64,000 nucleotides of DNA from Oncomelania hupensis. Lineage: Eukaryota > Mollusca > Gastropoda > Littorinimorpha > Pomatiopsidae. Location: positions 53,476,399 to 53,540,398 of the forward strand of contig CM072526.1 in the NCBI GenBank assembly GCA_036898135.1, given 5' to 3'. The notes beneath the pieces were generated by a model. The model did no database searches and was not told the origin of the DNA. It saw only the letters and a program-made list of their open reading frames with translations. This document shows positions 1-11,828 of this stretch, piece by piece; the first letter of the stretch is position 1, and each line of letters begins with the position of its first letter. Both the position numbers and the translations under genes were made by a program.

Positions 1-78
1 GGAGGAGGAGGAAAAGGAGAAGGAGGAGGAGGAAGATAAAGCTGCTGGTGCTGCTTCTGCTGCTGACGATGGTGATAG

Positions 79-143
79 AAGAAGAAGAAGAAGAAGAAGA
101 AGAAGAAGAAGAAGAAGAAGAAGAAGAAGAAGAAGAAGAAGAA
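79..143. repeat. (GAA)n microsatellite
   Basis: A nearly pure GAA trinucleotide run. The open frame through it (poly-Glu) is a by-product of the repeat. The sequence between it and the CT run at 463 is AT-rich with no recognisable gene. Confidence 0.95.
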
Positions 144-462
144 AGTAACTTAACAGACAACAGTAGCCTAGACAACATGTTTCTTACCAACGATTCCATA
201 GATGTTTCATCACAGGTCTGTGCTGGATTGCCCTTCAACCACTGCTGAACTTTGCATGTACGATCCACTGTGTAAACAAAGTAAAAAAAAAAAGAAATTT
301 TATATTTAGGCCTATATTATATATATACAGTGTTACCCTTTTAGTAAGAAGTACAGGGGACTAACATTTTTACTTCTTGCGTGCTATCTCCTCTGTCTCC
401 AAAGCCTAGATCATTATCTACTCTCAAGGATGTGGTTCGTTTTGCATTATACTAGGCCCCCT

Positions 463-489
463 ATCCTCTCTCTCTCTCTCTCTCTCTCT

Positions 490-555
<66 letters not shown>

Positions 556-617
556 CTCTCTCTCTCTCTGATGAGCCAGGGCCGGATCAAGGCCTTCAGA
601 GGGGGGGGGGGGGGGGT
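463..617. repeat. (CT)n microsatellite and poly-G run
   Basis: A long CT dinucleotide array to about 570, followed by a short unique stretch and a run of about 17 G at 601-617. Frames through it on both strands (poly Ser-Leu, poly Arg-Glu) are artefacts. Confidence 0.93.
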
Positions 618-619
618 AT

Positions 620-1878
620 TCCAAATTTGCGACGGGAGGGAGGGGGGAGGGAGGAGAGTACATACATTTTTTTACCGTAGGGTAGTGACAAACGAGAATA
701 AATTATGCACAGCAACTTCGGCTTTTTACCATTGGAAACTATTTCTTCTTTCACTTTTTGATTTAATATAGTTATTAGATTTCTGAAAAAAAAAATGATA
801 CAAATTCAACACCCCCCTCCTCCTACCTCCCCCCCCCCCAAAAAAAAAGAAGAAAATAAATAAAATAAAATAAAATAAATAAAATGAAATAAAAAATTAC
901 ATAAATAAATGAAATAATTAGCCTAATTAAATAAAAATAATCCAAAGCAGTAAGTTAAAAAAGCCTTTTGTCACAGCATTGTAATAAACCAATAAACCAA
1001 AGGCAAAGAAAAACTTTTTTTAATAGTCTATTTACACAACAATGTTAGCAACGCAGTACAGTAGGGAGTAGGCCTATATTAAAAGGAATTTTAAATAAAT
1101 ATCACTATTATCTACTGTTCTGATACAGCTTTTTGGTTTATTTCTGTAGATTTAACAAACTGTACGCCTAGTTTATCTTTAAACACCATTCAATTATCAA
1201 CTTTTGAAAGAAAAACTTAGAATTCTGTGATTAATCATAAAGCGTACGATAGTGAAAAAGCGCAAACAAGACTTCTGCTAGGAAAAGCCATTCAGCCAAT
1301 CGGTGTGCCGATTTTCCTGTTAGGTAGGGTAGTGAAAAACAGCTTGATTTACATTAAATGTACAATAAAGTCTCCTCTCTGAAAATCCTTACCGGGAAGA
1401 GAGGGGACTATAAACTGATTAAAAAAAAAAAAATTAAATGTAGTAATATTCCAAACGATACCCGCATAAAAGCAGAAATGAATAATTCATCTGTCATCGG
1501 ATTCCCTAATAAACATTTTCTGTGGAAAATTGAGTGTAAATGATTGTTTGAAAGTTGACCATCGAAAATGGCTGCCACGATTGACAAGCAAAACGTAGGC
1601 CTACAAAACATGTACGAGCCTTTAGCGACTGTGCCCTTTTGAGTTAAAATGAAATGCAGTAGACATAATCTAAATGGCGTTTAAGTATGAACTGTGGCGT
1701 AGACCTTGTTAGAGTTTTAGAGATATACCGAAAAAGTGCCTCGGCTTTTTGCGTGTAGTCTAGTACTGTAGTAGCAAAAATGTCACTTTCCCAAAACAAA
1801 TCACGATTTTTGTTGCGTTGAAAACATCTGCGAAGGTGTCTTCTTTGTCATCAAAATGTAATTGTAGTGCTACAATCC
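620..1878. other. AT-rich spacer, no gene seen
   Basis: Low-complexity A-rich and C-rich runs near 780-900 and otherwise unremarkable AT-rich DNA. Short frames on both strands have no recognisable domain. Confidence 0.6.
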
Positions 1879-1920
1879 AAGAAGAAGAAGAAGAAGAAGA
1901 AGAAGAAGAAGAAGAAGAAG
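1879..1920. repeat. (GAA)n microsatellite
   Basis: A pure GAA run of about 14 units, in the same phase as the array at 79-143. It is followed by spacer to 2671, which holds a short (TA)n at 2496-2514 and no recognisable gene. Confidence 0.93.
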
Positions 1921-2671
1921 ACTGTAACATTATGCAATGCGTAGTTGAACACGCGTTTACTCATGCACCTAGACCAAACCCCTTAGACTTAGTAAAATAA
2001 GTTCAATGAAAAATAGCGACCCACCGCACCGGTGCTTCACTGAGCAACCTTCGCCGACATGTTAAAAACACAATTTGCTTTGAAAGATAAACAACTACAT
2101 CGACCAATTTTGTTCAAACTTAGTGTTGTACTAGTATAACAAATTTCCACTCACCGGTTTAAGCACAGGCTCTCTGAATCTTCGCGAGGCCATTCTCGTT
2201 GCAATCAAGAACGGTAACTCTCCTTTCACATTGAAGATTAAAATCACCATGGCAAAATCACCATGGCGGACAGATTGAAAAGTTTTGAAGCAAGGGAGGC
2301 AATCCAATTATTTTTTGGGTACAATTTTATATAAAACGTTGTTGTGAGATCTATACAGGACAGTAATCAGCAACCCCGCGGCAATAGTGTAAACAGGTTA
2401 AAATTGTGGGGCGTTTTACAAGCCCCACAATTTTTTTATGCCCCACAATAAACTCAAAAATACGGAAAATGCCCCACATAAGAACAATTCATGTCTATAT
2501 ATATATATATATATACAGTCTCTCTAAACTCCAGAAAGAGCGAGAACCCCCCACCCCCCCCCTCCAATGTGACACACCTCAACCAATTAGAATTAATTTC
2601 ATCATCACTGTTTTACGTCATACAACCTTTCTTTCTGTCAAAAGAATGTTCTCAAATATCCCGAAACTTTG

Positions 2672-2899
2672 ATCGATAGTAAATAAGCAGATCTAGGGAA
2701 TTCTCCAATAATACCGACTAACGAAAATTATCAATGTTATACAAAGCTTCTTCTAACAACAATGCAAACTCAAATCAAAGGTAAATACACTCTATTATTG
2801 CATGCTTTGCAAATTAAAATGAACAGATCTATCGCGCGCGCTTCACATATAATATCGTGCGCATTTCACACGCACCATCATGCGCGTTTCAACGTAACA
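2672..2899. repeat. LTR fragment related to the LTRs of element 1
   Basis: This stretch matches the right-hand part of the 542-bp LTR at 11829-12370 in order and orientation: the TCGATAGTAAA-like block, TATACAAAGCTTCTTCTA, the CATGC..TTGCAAA block and the terminal GCGCGTTTCAACGTAACA. The left part is missing, so it is a truncated LTR. No coding part of an LTR element adjoins it. Confidence 0.75.
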
Positions 2900-2959
2900 A
2901 AAATAAATATTAAATGTGTTGGTAACTTTAATTTCATTAATTATTGTATGGGACTGTGA

Positions 2960-3300
2960 TATCTTGCACGTAAACCTTTTTTTTGTAATGGCTCTCTGTG
3001 ATAACTGTACCCTGGCTTAATTTGTGATTGGAAGGAATAGCCTCTTCTGTGAGAATTTGTTTTAAATTTTTTATTACATAATTTACTACATAAATTAATA
3101 GTGTGGGTGTGTATTTGTTTGTCCATATATAATCGTATCATACATGTTGTAAAGATTTTAAACAAATATTACTTTATACTATGTTTAATTTTTTACTTTT
3201 TATTTTTATTTTCATTTTTATTTGTTTTATTTTAGTGATCAAGTGCCTGTAATAATTCCTTGTAAGAGGTAATAAAGATTTGTTGAATTGAATTGAATTG
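2960..3300 (+). repeat. Retroposon 3' tail ending in (TTGAA)n
   Basis: AT-rich sequence ending with AATAAAG (3271-3277) and then a short TTGAA tandem repeat (3283-3300). A polyadenylation-like signal followed by a short tandem repeat is typical of a LINE or SINE 3' end. No coding part is visible upstream. It directly abuts the start of the next LINE, so either the LINE inserted at this tail or the two are back-to-back insertions. Confidence 0.5.
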
Positions 3301-3301
3301 A

Positions 3302-5848
3302 ATATTCTGTCTGTATCGCCCTCCCCCCAGTAAGAAAAACAGGCTCCAAAATTCAACCTTCATCTCCGAGCTTCCTGACCTCCTGGACTACTGCAACCTG
3401 CTGCGTGGCAAGTTTGTGATCGTGGGTGACTTGAATGTTTATTACGACGTCCACACAAATCCCCTCACGAGCAAGGTGCTTGAAGTTCTAACGCGGTTCA
3501 GCCTGATGCAGGGCGTACGGGAGCCCACCTACTACAGAAGCGGCCACATAATCGACTGAGTGGTCTACCGTGACGACGACCAGCTGGTGAACTGTTGCAC
3601 TGTGAGTCACATGCTCTCCTCAGACCATGCAGCTGTACTCACCACCCTCAACGTGATCCCGCCACAGAGGCCGCCTGTCTACAGAACTGTGCGGGATATT
3701 AACGCTATAGACAGGGTGGCCTTCAAAGCTGACATCATGGAGATGCTACTGGGGCTTGGTGCTGAGCTCACTGCCCAGCAGCTGGACGACGGCCTCCGTG
3801 GACTATTAGACAAGCACGCCCCGGCCACTGAGAAACGTGTGCGGGCTGGTCGCACGTCTCCATGGTATGCGGCAGTTGGTGATCAGCTCCTCCGTCAGGC
3901 TAAGCTTAAGCGACGCCGCGCTGAGAGACGCTGGTTGAAAACAAGACTGACTGTTGACAGACAGAGTTTTGAGATGGCGAGGGTGATGGTGGCTGAGATT
4001 GTTCAGAAGGCCACAGAAAACTACTGGAACTCAAAGGTTTCCTCCTGTGCGTCTACCAAGGCTCTCTTCAGCACCAGCAAGCGTCTACTTGGCAAAAGCA
4101 AGGACTTAATGTTGCCCACTAACATTGCTCCAGAGCAAATCCCTGACGAATTTGCGAACTTTTTTATCACCAAGGTGCAAGCTATCAGGGAGGAGTTAGA
4201 CAGCGTGACCCCTACACCCTCCTCGCCGTTCACTGAGGACGTTAAACAGATGGCGTCCTTTAGTGGATTCAGGCCTGTGACCGAGGATGAGGTTTGGCGC
4301 GTCATCACCAGGTCAACTCCCAAGTCGTGCGCCCTTGACCCCATCCCCGTCCCACTGCTTGTGGAATGCCTTGACGTCCTCCTCCCTGCACTCACCTTCA
4401 TTTTCAACTCTTCCCTCCTCTCTGGCACTTTCCCTTCCATCTTCAAACAGTCAATAGTCCTCCCACTCCTCAAGAAACCCTCACTCGACCCTAACACGCT
4501 CAAAAACTATCGCCCCGTCAGTAACCTCTCTTTCCTCTCCAAAATCACAGAAAAAATGGTTCTTTCTCAGCTTTCTGACTATCTTCATTATTACAACCTC
4601 TTTCCTTCTACTCAGTCTGCCTACCGCCCAGGTCACAGCACCGAAACTGCGCTTGTCCGAGTCATGAGCGACCTCCTGCGCGCGATGGATGGTGGCAAAC
4701 TCTCCCTTCTCACTCTCCTTGATCTTTCGGCTGCTTTCGACACCATTGACCATCAAATTCTCCTGGATCGTCTTCACCTTTCTTTCGGTCTTTCAGGCTC
4801 AGCTCTTAACTGGTTTCAGTCTTATCTGTCTGACAGAACTCATACAGTCTCTACTTCCAAACGCTGTTCTAGACCTTCAGCTCTTTGTCTTGGGGTTCCA
4901 CAAGGATCGGTCCTCGGACCGGTTCTCTTCATTTTTTACACCAAACCTCTATCATCTCTCATCAGCCACCACTCAGTTTCCAGTCAGTCATTTGCTGACG
5001 ACACTCAAATCTGTGACTCTTGTCTCCCTGATCAGCTCGAAGCCACCGCCCTTCGTGTGCGGGATTGTGTTGATGACGTCAGGCGTTGGAGGACGTGCAA
5101 CAAACTTAAACTGAATGATGACAAAACTGAAATCCTTCTCATCCACCCCCAAAACAAACCTCTTCCTCCATCTGCTCCTTCTGTTATCTCTATCGGCAAC
5201 TCTGAAATCACACTCTCCACCTCGGCCAGAAACCTAGGAGTCACCTTCACAGACACCCTCTCCATGGACAAACACGTCACGAATATTTGCAGATCTGCAT
5301 ACATTGAACTTAGAAACATCAGTACCATCAGACACCTCCTCTCCTGTGACGCCACCAAAACTCTTGTCTGTTCACTCATTCTTTCAAAATTTGACTATTG
5401 CAACACTCTTCTAGCAGGTATCCCTCAGCACCTCACAGACAAACTTCAGAAGGTACAGAACAGAGCGTGCAGACTCATTTTCAAAGCAAAAAAGCGTGAT
5501 CACATACAACCACTTATGCTAAAACTCCCCTGGCTCCCAATATCCTTCCACATCAAGCACAAGACTGCCAACCTCTGCTTCAACTCGTTCACTGACCCTC
5601 ACTTCCCTGTCTATCTCTCTGAACTCTTGCTTCCATACACTCCCTCCAGACGTTTACGCTCCTCCTTCGACAGAAGAATCCTCTCCATCCCACGCACTAG
5701 AACCAAAACCTTCGGTGACCGCTCTTTCTCCTTCCACGCGCCTACATTTTGGAACCAGCTCCCCTCCCACATCCGTCATTGTGAAACCTCCCCCACCTTC
5801 AAGAGGTCCCTGAAAACTCACCTGTTCAAGTGTGCTTATGACCTGTGA
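3302..5848 (+). pseudogene. CR1-like LINE ORF2 (endonuclease-reverse transcriptase), 5'-truncated
   Basis: Encodes most of an ORF2 of the CR1/L2-type non-LTR retrotransposons, which copy their RNA by target-primed reverse transcription. The frame opens inside the apurinic-type endonuclease: an LYRPPPS motif, then GDLNV, then (after a TGA at 3557-3559 where a Trp codon is expected before VVYR) SDH at residues 21-23 of the long open part. From 3560 the frame is open for 762 codons. The RT has the NYRPVS, LLDLSAAFD and GVPQGSVLGPVLF blocks and the catalytic FADD (residues 478-481). The C-terminal LINE region continues to PTFWNQLPSHIR and FKRSLKTHLF. The 5' end (ORF1 and endonuclease N-terminus) is missing, a usual result of incomplete reverse transcription. 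Apart from the one stop the frame is clean, so the copy is fairly young. The open frame begins with GTG only because of the upstream stop; it is not a native start. Confidence 0.9.
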
Positions 5849-6512
5849 CGTTCTCGCCTTGCCTCGTTCTCGGCCCGGGTGTTGTACGGGATTGTGTTGA
5901 TGACTGTCTATGTGACATATATTGTGTTCATTATCTTTCTGACAGAAAGCGGAAAGCGATCATGTACAACCAATCGTTTTATTATTCTTGTTTAAACTTG
6001 TTAACTGGACTTTGTTAATTCACGTATTATAGTTAAACTTGTGTTGTATGCGTGCTGTGTGAGTGTATGTGCGCACGCATGTGTACTACTGCGTTAGTCA
6101 AATTAATTATATATGTGTCTTAACTTACTTTTTATGTCATTATCTGATTGATTTTAGTCGCAGTTATAGTTCTTTAAAGGTTTTAAAAGTAAATTGTTAA
6201 GCGCTTATAGCTAGATTAATAGGTAAGCGCTATATAATAATTGGACTTTGTTAATTCACGTATTATAGTTAGACTTGTGTTGTATGCGTGCTGTGTGAGT
6301 GTATGTGCGCACGCGTGTGTACTACTGTGTTAGTCAAATTAATTATATATGTGTCTTAACTTACTTTTTATGTCATTATCTGATTGATTTTAGTCGCAGT
6401 TATAGTTCTTTAAAGGTTTTTAAAAGTAAATTGTTAAGCGCTTAGAGCTAGATTAATAGGTAAGCGCTATATAAAAAGGCCTGTAATAAATAATAATAAT
6501 AATAATAATATC
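5849..6512 (+). repeat. LINE 3' UTR with a tandem duplication and TAA tail
   Basis: Follows the LINE stop codon. A block of about 236 bp (about 6005-6240) beginning TGGACTTTGTTAATTCACG is repeated almost exactly at 6241-6478. Each copy ends with TAAGCGCTATATAA; the second runs into a TAATAATAA tail to 6512. The duplication looks like part of the element, or a later slippage or unequal exchange. Confidence 0.85.
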
Positions 6513-6628
6513 CACTAATTCCATACCGGATCGGTCGTCGCCCGGCACAAGGACCGCGCCTTCCGTTGGCCACCAGGACGGAGGTGATAAGTATGCTACT
6601 GATGGACAAATTATCAAGATCCGCATGA

Positions 6629-9542
6629 GAAACAACCGCCATAGGAACCTGGAATGTCAGGACACTAACCGCGGAAGGAAAATTGGAAGAACTGGCCCAC
6701 GAGTTGGACCACTATCGATGGAACGTTCTAGGTATCAGAGAACTGCGCTGGAAAGGCCTAGGTGAAACAGCGACCAACAAAGGCCACAAGCTCTATTTCA
6801 GCGGTAGAGATGACAGGCACGAACACGGCGTTAGATTCTTGGTCCACAAGAACATTCTAGCCACTGTCATGGGTTGCCGCCCAGTCTCCAGTAGACTCAT
6901 TACCATCCGTCTGAGAGCAGCCCATTTCAACATCACCATCATCCAGGCCTATGCCCCAACATCAGACTATGACGACAGCGAAGTGGAGGATTTTTATGAA
7001 AATCTACAGGCGGTCCTTGACCAAGTGCCGAAGAAGGACATAGTCATAGTGCAAGGCGACTGGAATGCCAAGGTTGGCCAAGATGCGCACCACAACTGGG
7101 GAGACACATGTGGACCCCACTGCAACAACGAGACAAATGACAGGGGTCTGAGACTCTTGGAGTTTGCCAGATACAACAATCTGGTACTGGCAAACACGCT
7201 TGGTCTCCACAAAAACTCCAGATGATGGACATGGCACAGTCCCGGCGGGGAGCATCACAACCAGATCGACTACATCTTGGTCAAGAAACGCTTCAGATCA
7301 AGCATCGACATTGGCAGGACATGCACTTTTCCAGGAGCAGACATCGGAAGTGACCACGATCTCGTGATGACGTCTTTCAGGATCCACTTGAAGAGAGTAA
7401 ATACAGCAAAGTGCACTAGACTGAAGTTCGACCTGGACAAACTGCAAGACCCGGAGGTGGCAGAACTATTTCAGGCCACAATTGGAGGGAAATTAGCACC
7501 ACTGCTCATTTCGGGAGCTGGTGAAGTAGATGTCAACACCACGACCACCACCTTCAACTCAGCTGTGACAGATGCCGCCACTGAGATCCTTGGCAAGCAT
7601 CGACCAAAGAAGAAGCCGTGATCACACCTGAATTTTTGGATCTGTGTGATAAACGAAGAGAGATTAAAAAAAAAAAACTCACAGGGAGCTGATGTCTACC
7701 GAAAAATCAACAATGACATCCGAAAAGGCATGCTCACAGCAAAGGAGAACTGGATAGAATATCAATGCCAGGAAATAGAGAACAGTCTGAACAAGAACAA
7801 CTGCAAGAAGGCCTACCAGACAGTGAAGCGGCTGACAAGTGTTAAACAGCCCAAAGTCTCCACGATCCAAACCAAGTCTGGCATATGCCTTACAGAAGAA
7901 CAAGAAGTTTTGGACAGATGGACAGAGTACTGCTCTGACCTTTACATCCATACATCAAATGGAGAACCATCAGTCCTAGCATGTCCCGAGAACAGAGAAG
8001 AAGAAGAAATCCTTTCAATTCTCCGGGAAGAAGTTGAGGCAGCAGTGCAATCGCTGAAGAAAGGGAAGTCAGCGGGAGTGGACAACATACCCGCGTAACT
8101 GCTACAAGCAGGAGGAGAAGCGATGATTGATGCCCTCACCATTATCTGTAACAAGATCTGGCATAGTGGGGAGTGGCCTACACCATGGACCCAGTCGCTT
8201 GTCATCACTCTTCCCAAAAAAGGTAACCTTCAGGAGTGTGAAAATTACCCCACCATCAGCCTCATCAGCCAGCAAGGTCCTCCTGAAAATAATACTCAAC
8301 AGGTTGAAACCACAAGCTGAACAAATCATAGCTGAAGAACAAGCAGGATTCAGGGCAGGGCGAAGTACCACTTAACAGATTTTCAACCTCAGAATAATCT
8401 GTGAGAAATACATACAGCACCAACAACATCTATATCAAGTGTTCATAGACTTCAAGAAGGCGTTTGACCGAGTCTGGCATGCAGCTCTATGGGCAACAAT
8501 GAAAGTGTACAACATCAGCCCTAAAATTATTGAAGTCATCAAAAGCCTGTATGACAAGGCTATCAGTGCAGTCCTCCATAACAGCGTCATCGGGAATTGG
8601 TTCAGAACAACAATCGGTGTGCGTGAAGGATGCCTACTCTCTCCATCACTCTTCAACATCTTCCTAGAGCGCATCATGTCAGATGCTCTTACAGATCACG
8701 AGGGCACAGTCAGCATAGGGGGTGGAGCAATTTCCAATCTTCGTTTTGCGGATGACATTGATGGATTGGCTGGAGAGGAACAAGAACTTGAACAGCTGAT
8801 ACAGAGGCTTGACACCACCTCCAGAGCTTATGGAATGGAAATAAGTGCAGAGAAGACCAAAATGATGACCAATAACACCAATGGCATCAACACGGACATC
8901 AAAGTCCAAGGCCAATCCCTCAACACAGTGCATAGCTTCAAATATTTAGGAGCCATTGTATCAGACAATGGTTCCCGACAGGAAGTCCTCTCCAGGATCG
9001 CACAAACAACTACTGCCCTGACAAGGTTGAAGCCCATTTGGAAAGACAGGACCATCAGTCTACATTCTAAAGTAAGACTGCTGTGCTCCCTTGTCATCTC
9101 CATCTTCCTATATGCTTGCGAAGCATGGACCCTCACAGCAGTTCTCCAACGAAGAATACAAAGCATGGAGATGAGGTGCTACAGAAGACTTCTGGGCATT
9201 TCCTATACCCAACACATCACCAACGACGAAGTCCGACAGACCATCACACAAGCCATTGGACAACACGATGACCTGCTCACAGTGGTGAAGAAACGGAAAC
9301 TCCGATGGTATGGCCACATCACCAGATCATCAGGCCTTGCAAAGACCATTCTGCAAGGCACAGTGCAAGGAGGTAGAAGAAGAGGGAGACCGAAAAAGAG
9401 GTGGGATGACAACATTCGAGAATGGACTGGTTTGACACTGAGCGAAGCCATCAGGGCTGCTGAAGACAGAGAAAGATGGAGTATGCTAGTTAAACGATCA
9501 TCCGTGGTGCCCTTACGACTTCCGGGTTACGGGAGAGGATAG
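6629..9542 (+). pseudogene. RTE-like (BovB/CFDP2-type) LINE ORF, several stops and frameshifts
   Basis: A near full-length RTE-type non-LTR element. The endonuclease starts at IGTWNVRTL (6641), with RELRWKG, QAYAPT, GDWNAKVG, NQIDYILV and SDHDLV motifs. The RT follows with LPKKG, AEEQAGFR, FIDFKKAFDRVWH, VREGCLLSP and the catalytic FADD of LRFADDIDGL. The C-terminal part has FLYACEAWTL and a basic GRRRGRPKKRWDDN block, typical of this clade. The copy is dead: in-frame stops at 7223-7225, 7619-7621, 8096-8098 and 8373-8375, and a frameshift near 8260 between the LPKKG and AEEQAGFR blocks. A possible 5' UTR runs from about 6513. The last 367 codons (8439-9542) are uninterrupted. CFDP2 of ruminants is a known host gene derived from this LINE group, so database hits may carry that misleading name. 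Confidence 0.9.
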
Positions 9543-9559
9543 GATAGGATAGGATAGGA
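9536..9559 (+). repeat. (GGATA)n tail of the RTE-like LINE
   Basis: About five tandem AGGAT units overlap the stop codon of the LINE and form its 3' end. RTE elements characteristically end in short tandem repeats rather than poly(A). The same tail in antisense (TATCC) precedes the 3'-end fragments at 32385 and 33532. Confidence 0.85.
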
Positions 9560-9561
9560 AA

Positions 9562-10078
9562 TTACAACTTTTTCTGTCATTCTCATTTATTATTTCTCGT
9601 TCTTAATCTGCTCTATCAGCCCAGTATCTTTGTCGCTAGACCAGTCACCTATCGTTTTTCTTGGAAACTCTCACGAAACTCCTAATTTGTTTAGGGGTGG
9701 AGGAGTGTGTGTGTGTGTGGGGGGGGGGAGAGGAATGGAGGTCTGTTGGGTCTGCTTGGGGATATTGGACGCTTTGTATTATTATTTAGCAATGTAGGCA
9801 TGTTAAATGTATGTGTTTTGTTAATATTTTAATGATGTTTATATTCTATTTTGTTTTTGTAAACGGGGGTTCCATAAATTAGAGTACAACCTTAGTCCAT
9901 TGCATGGGATGCCCTTATTGTAAAGTGACCTGCAGGTGGAGTACCTTCAGTGTTACCATTAGGGTTGTTTCAGCAGATCCTTTATGGCTCAGGGGTGAGT
10001 CATCTTTCAACCAAGTTGTGGTCCTGATTGGGCTCTTTGCAGTCCACTGGACCCTATAAACAATGACTAACTAACTGT
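9562..10078 (+). mobile_element. Retroposon family R copy (diverged)
   Basis: Matches, with more divergence, the repeats at 32425-32993 and 45880-46431: the CTAGACCAGTC block, GAGGTCTGTTGG, TATTGGACGC, TTATTATTTAGCAATGTAGG, ATTCTATTTTGTTTTTGTAAA, the TAGGGTTGTTTCAGCAGATC block and the final CACTGGACC. It lacks the 5' CCCGTTGGGG start. Its tail is a weak TAACTAACTAA. It sits directly behind the RTE LINE tail. No coding capacity is seen. Confidence 0.7.
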
Positions 10079-10083
10079 AAACT

Positions 10084-10330
10084 TGCCCTCTCTCTGACAT
10101 CATCAAAAATCACCACATCAATCATCACTTCTACGCTGACGACAGCCAACTTCACGACATTGACTCTCTTGAAAATATTCCAAACCTTCTTCAAAGGACC
10201 TCTGACTGTTTCACTTCCGTCAAAAATCTGTACGTCACCATTGACGAAACCCTTTCAATGCATAACTTCAGTCAGAAATCCGGTCAGTCATGTTTCTTTC
10301 ATCTTCGCCGTATTAGTGTAACGCGTCCCT
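10084..10330 (+). pseudogene. CR1-like LINE fragment, RT catalytic region
   Basis: Translates to LPSLSDIIKNHHINHHF followed by YADDSQLHDI, the RT catalytic box and its upstream LSDII block, then VTIDETLSM and FHLRRIS. Length and spacing are shorter than in the LINE at 3302-5848, so part between the YADD box and the TIDETLSM block is deleted. The frame stops matching at about 10325, where unrelated sequence begins; the next expected segment resumes at about 11226. Confidence 0.75.
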
Positions 10331-11205
10331 GTTTGCGTTAACTTGTGAGAGGTAACCTAACTAACCTACTTTTCTACTTATACGGGGATCAGGCACAATT
10401 ACAGTATGTAAGACACACAAAACAGAGCAAGTCTCACTGCCGTCCAAAGGTATCGTTATGCGCTCACAAATATAACACTGAACTACAGCTTGCTTCCACT
10501 TTATGTACCCTTTTAATAATCTAACTTAATACATGACAATCAAGAAATATAAAACTAGCATGCACATATATTATAACTAACAATACAAAGAATAGTTAAA
10601 TAAATTTGTTGGTCCTTACCTCATCTTCAATGTTCCTTCACCACACTTTCCTCCCTTGAAAATATCTACTTTCACCCTAACACTAACAGCATGGAACCGA
10701 GAAAGAAAGCTAGATTGTACACACACACTAAAAACCAACCAACCTACCAACCCTTGCAGACCATTTTTCCGGGCCTTTTATACCCTAACCCCTTTTCATT
10801 AACCAATCCTATCCTTTCGGAAATCACTATCCTCTCTACAAAAGGCGATGCACCGACCCTACGTCATCGAACATATCGTTCCCCCGGGCTCACATCCAAT
10901 CCCGAGCTAGGAAGCGTCAGTTTGCTCCTTATACGTAAAAGACCCGTTGGTACCTACCTACCGGTACCACGCACTGTCCATCCACATTCCTAATTTTACC
11001 CGGCAAGAAGCCGCTCCCGGCCTACAGCAGCTGGCCGGACGTTGCTAGCTGACCTCAGCGATTTTGTACAGCACATGCTACCCAGTACTAAACAATTCTG
11101 TTATCCTCCTACTTACTAACTGCAGTGGAGCTGTGCCGAGCTCAGCAATTTCTGTAACCCAGCTTCATCATCACTTTTTTGTGTGTGACCCTCATTCAAT
11201 GGTTA
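10331..11205. mobile_element. Unidentified 0.9-kb insertion in the LINE fragment
   Basis: This segment splits a CR1-like coding fragment between its HLRRIS and KYLTNDATQDL blocks. The edges look similar (ATTAGTGTAA at the left, ATTAGCCTTAA at the right), which could be a degraded target duplication. No coding frame of known type, no clear LTR or terminal inverted repeats are seen. It could be a solo LTR, a SINE or a non-autonomous DNA element. Confidence 0.4.
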
Positions 11206-11225
11206 TATTAGCCTTAATCGTAAGT

Positions 11226-11760
11226 ATCTCAAGTATCTCACTAATGATGCCACACAAGATCTCATTACATCTCTCATTCTTTCACGACTGGACTACTGCA
11301 ACTAACTCTTTCTAGTTTGCCTGCATCATCCATTCACCTCCTTAAACGTGTTCCAAATTCTGCAGCTCGTCTATTTTGAAAAAGAAAAGGTCTGATCACA
11401 TCACCCCACTGCTCTACTCCCTTCACTGGCGGCCTGTCTCACACAGAATATTCCACAAAGTTAACCTTCTCCACTTTAAGTGCATCAACGGTTCTGTGCC
11501 TTCCTACCTTTCATCTGTACACACCATCACGCAACCCCCGCTCAGCGTCTGATCCTCTGACTCTTGGAGTCCCTCGAACCAGACTTGTTTCTGCTGGATT
11601 CCGCTCTTTCTCTGGCTTTGGACTGTGTGCTTAAAATCAACTCAACTCCCACTTTCTCTCCAAAGCTAATCCTCAATCTCTTGCTTCAAACAGAAATTAA
11701 TAACACATCTCTTCTCGTCTTCCTTTGCTCATGAACCATCTTTTACAACAAAGGTCTGTT
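11226..11760 (+). pseudogene. CR1-like LINE fragment, C-terminal region
   Basis: Continuation of the fragment at 10084-10330. Readable blocks across several frames are LITSLILSRLDYCN, LLKRVPNSAARL, HITPLLYSLHWRPV and FHKVNLLHFKCINGSVPSYL, then a degenerate C-terminus. These are the hallmark C-terminal motifs of CR1/L2-like LINEs. Stops and frameshifts are frequent. The LTR element starting at 11829 lies just beyond its end. Confidence 0.75.
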
Positions 11761-11828
11761 CCCAATGGTCTCTACCAACCCGCATCTACCAGCCTGTATA
11801 TATTTTTGTGAGTTTTGAGGTATCCCTT

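Noticed and set aside
430..771. Frame with Ser-Leu repeats as a secreted protein
   Set aside because: The hydrophobic stretch is the CT microsatellite.
4021..5379. Minus-strand and alternative-frame open frames across the LINE coding regions
   Set aside because: They are shadows of the sense ORF2 frames, with no domain of their own.
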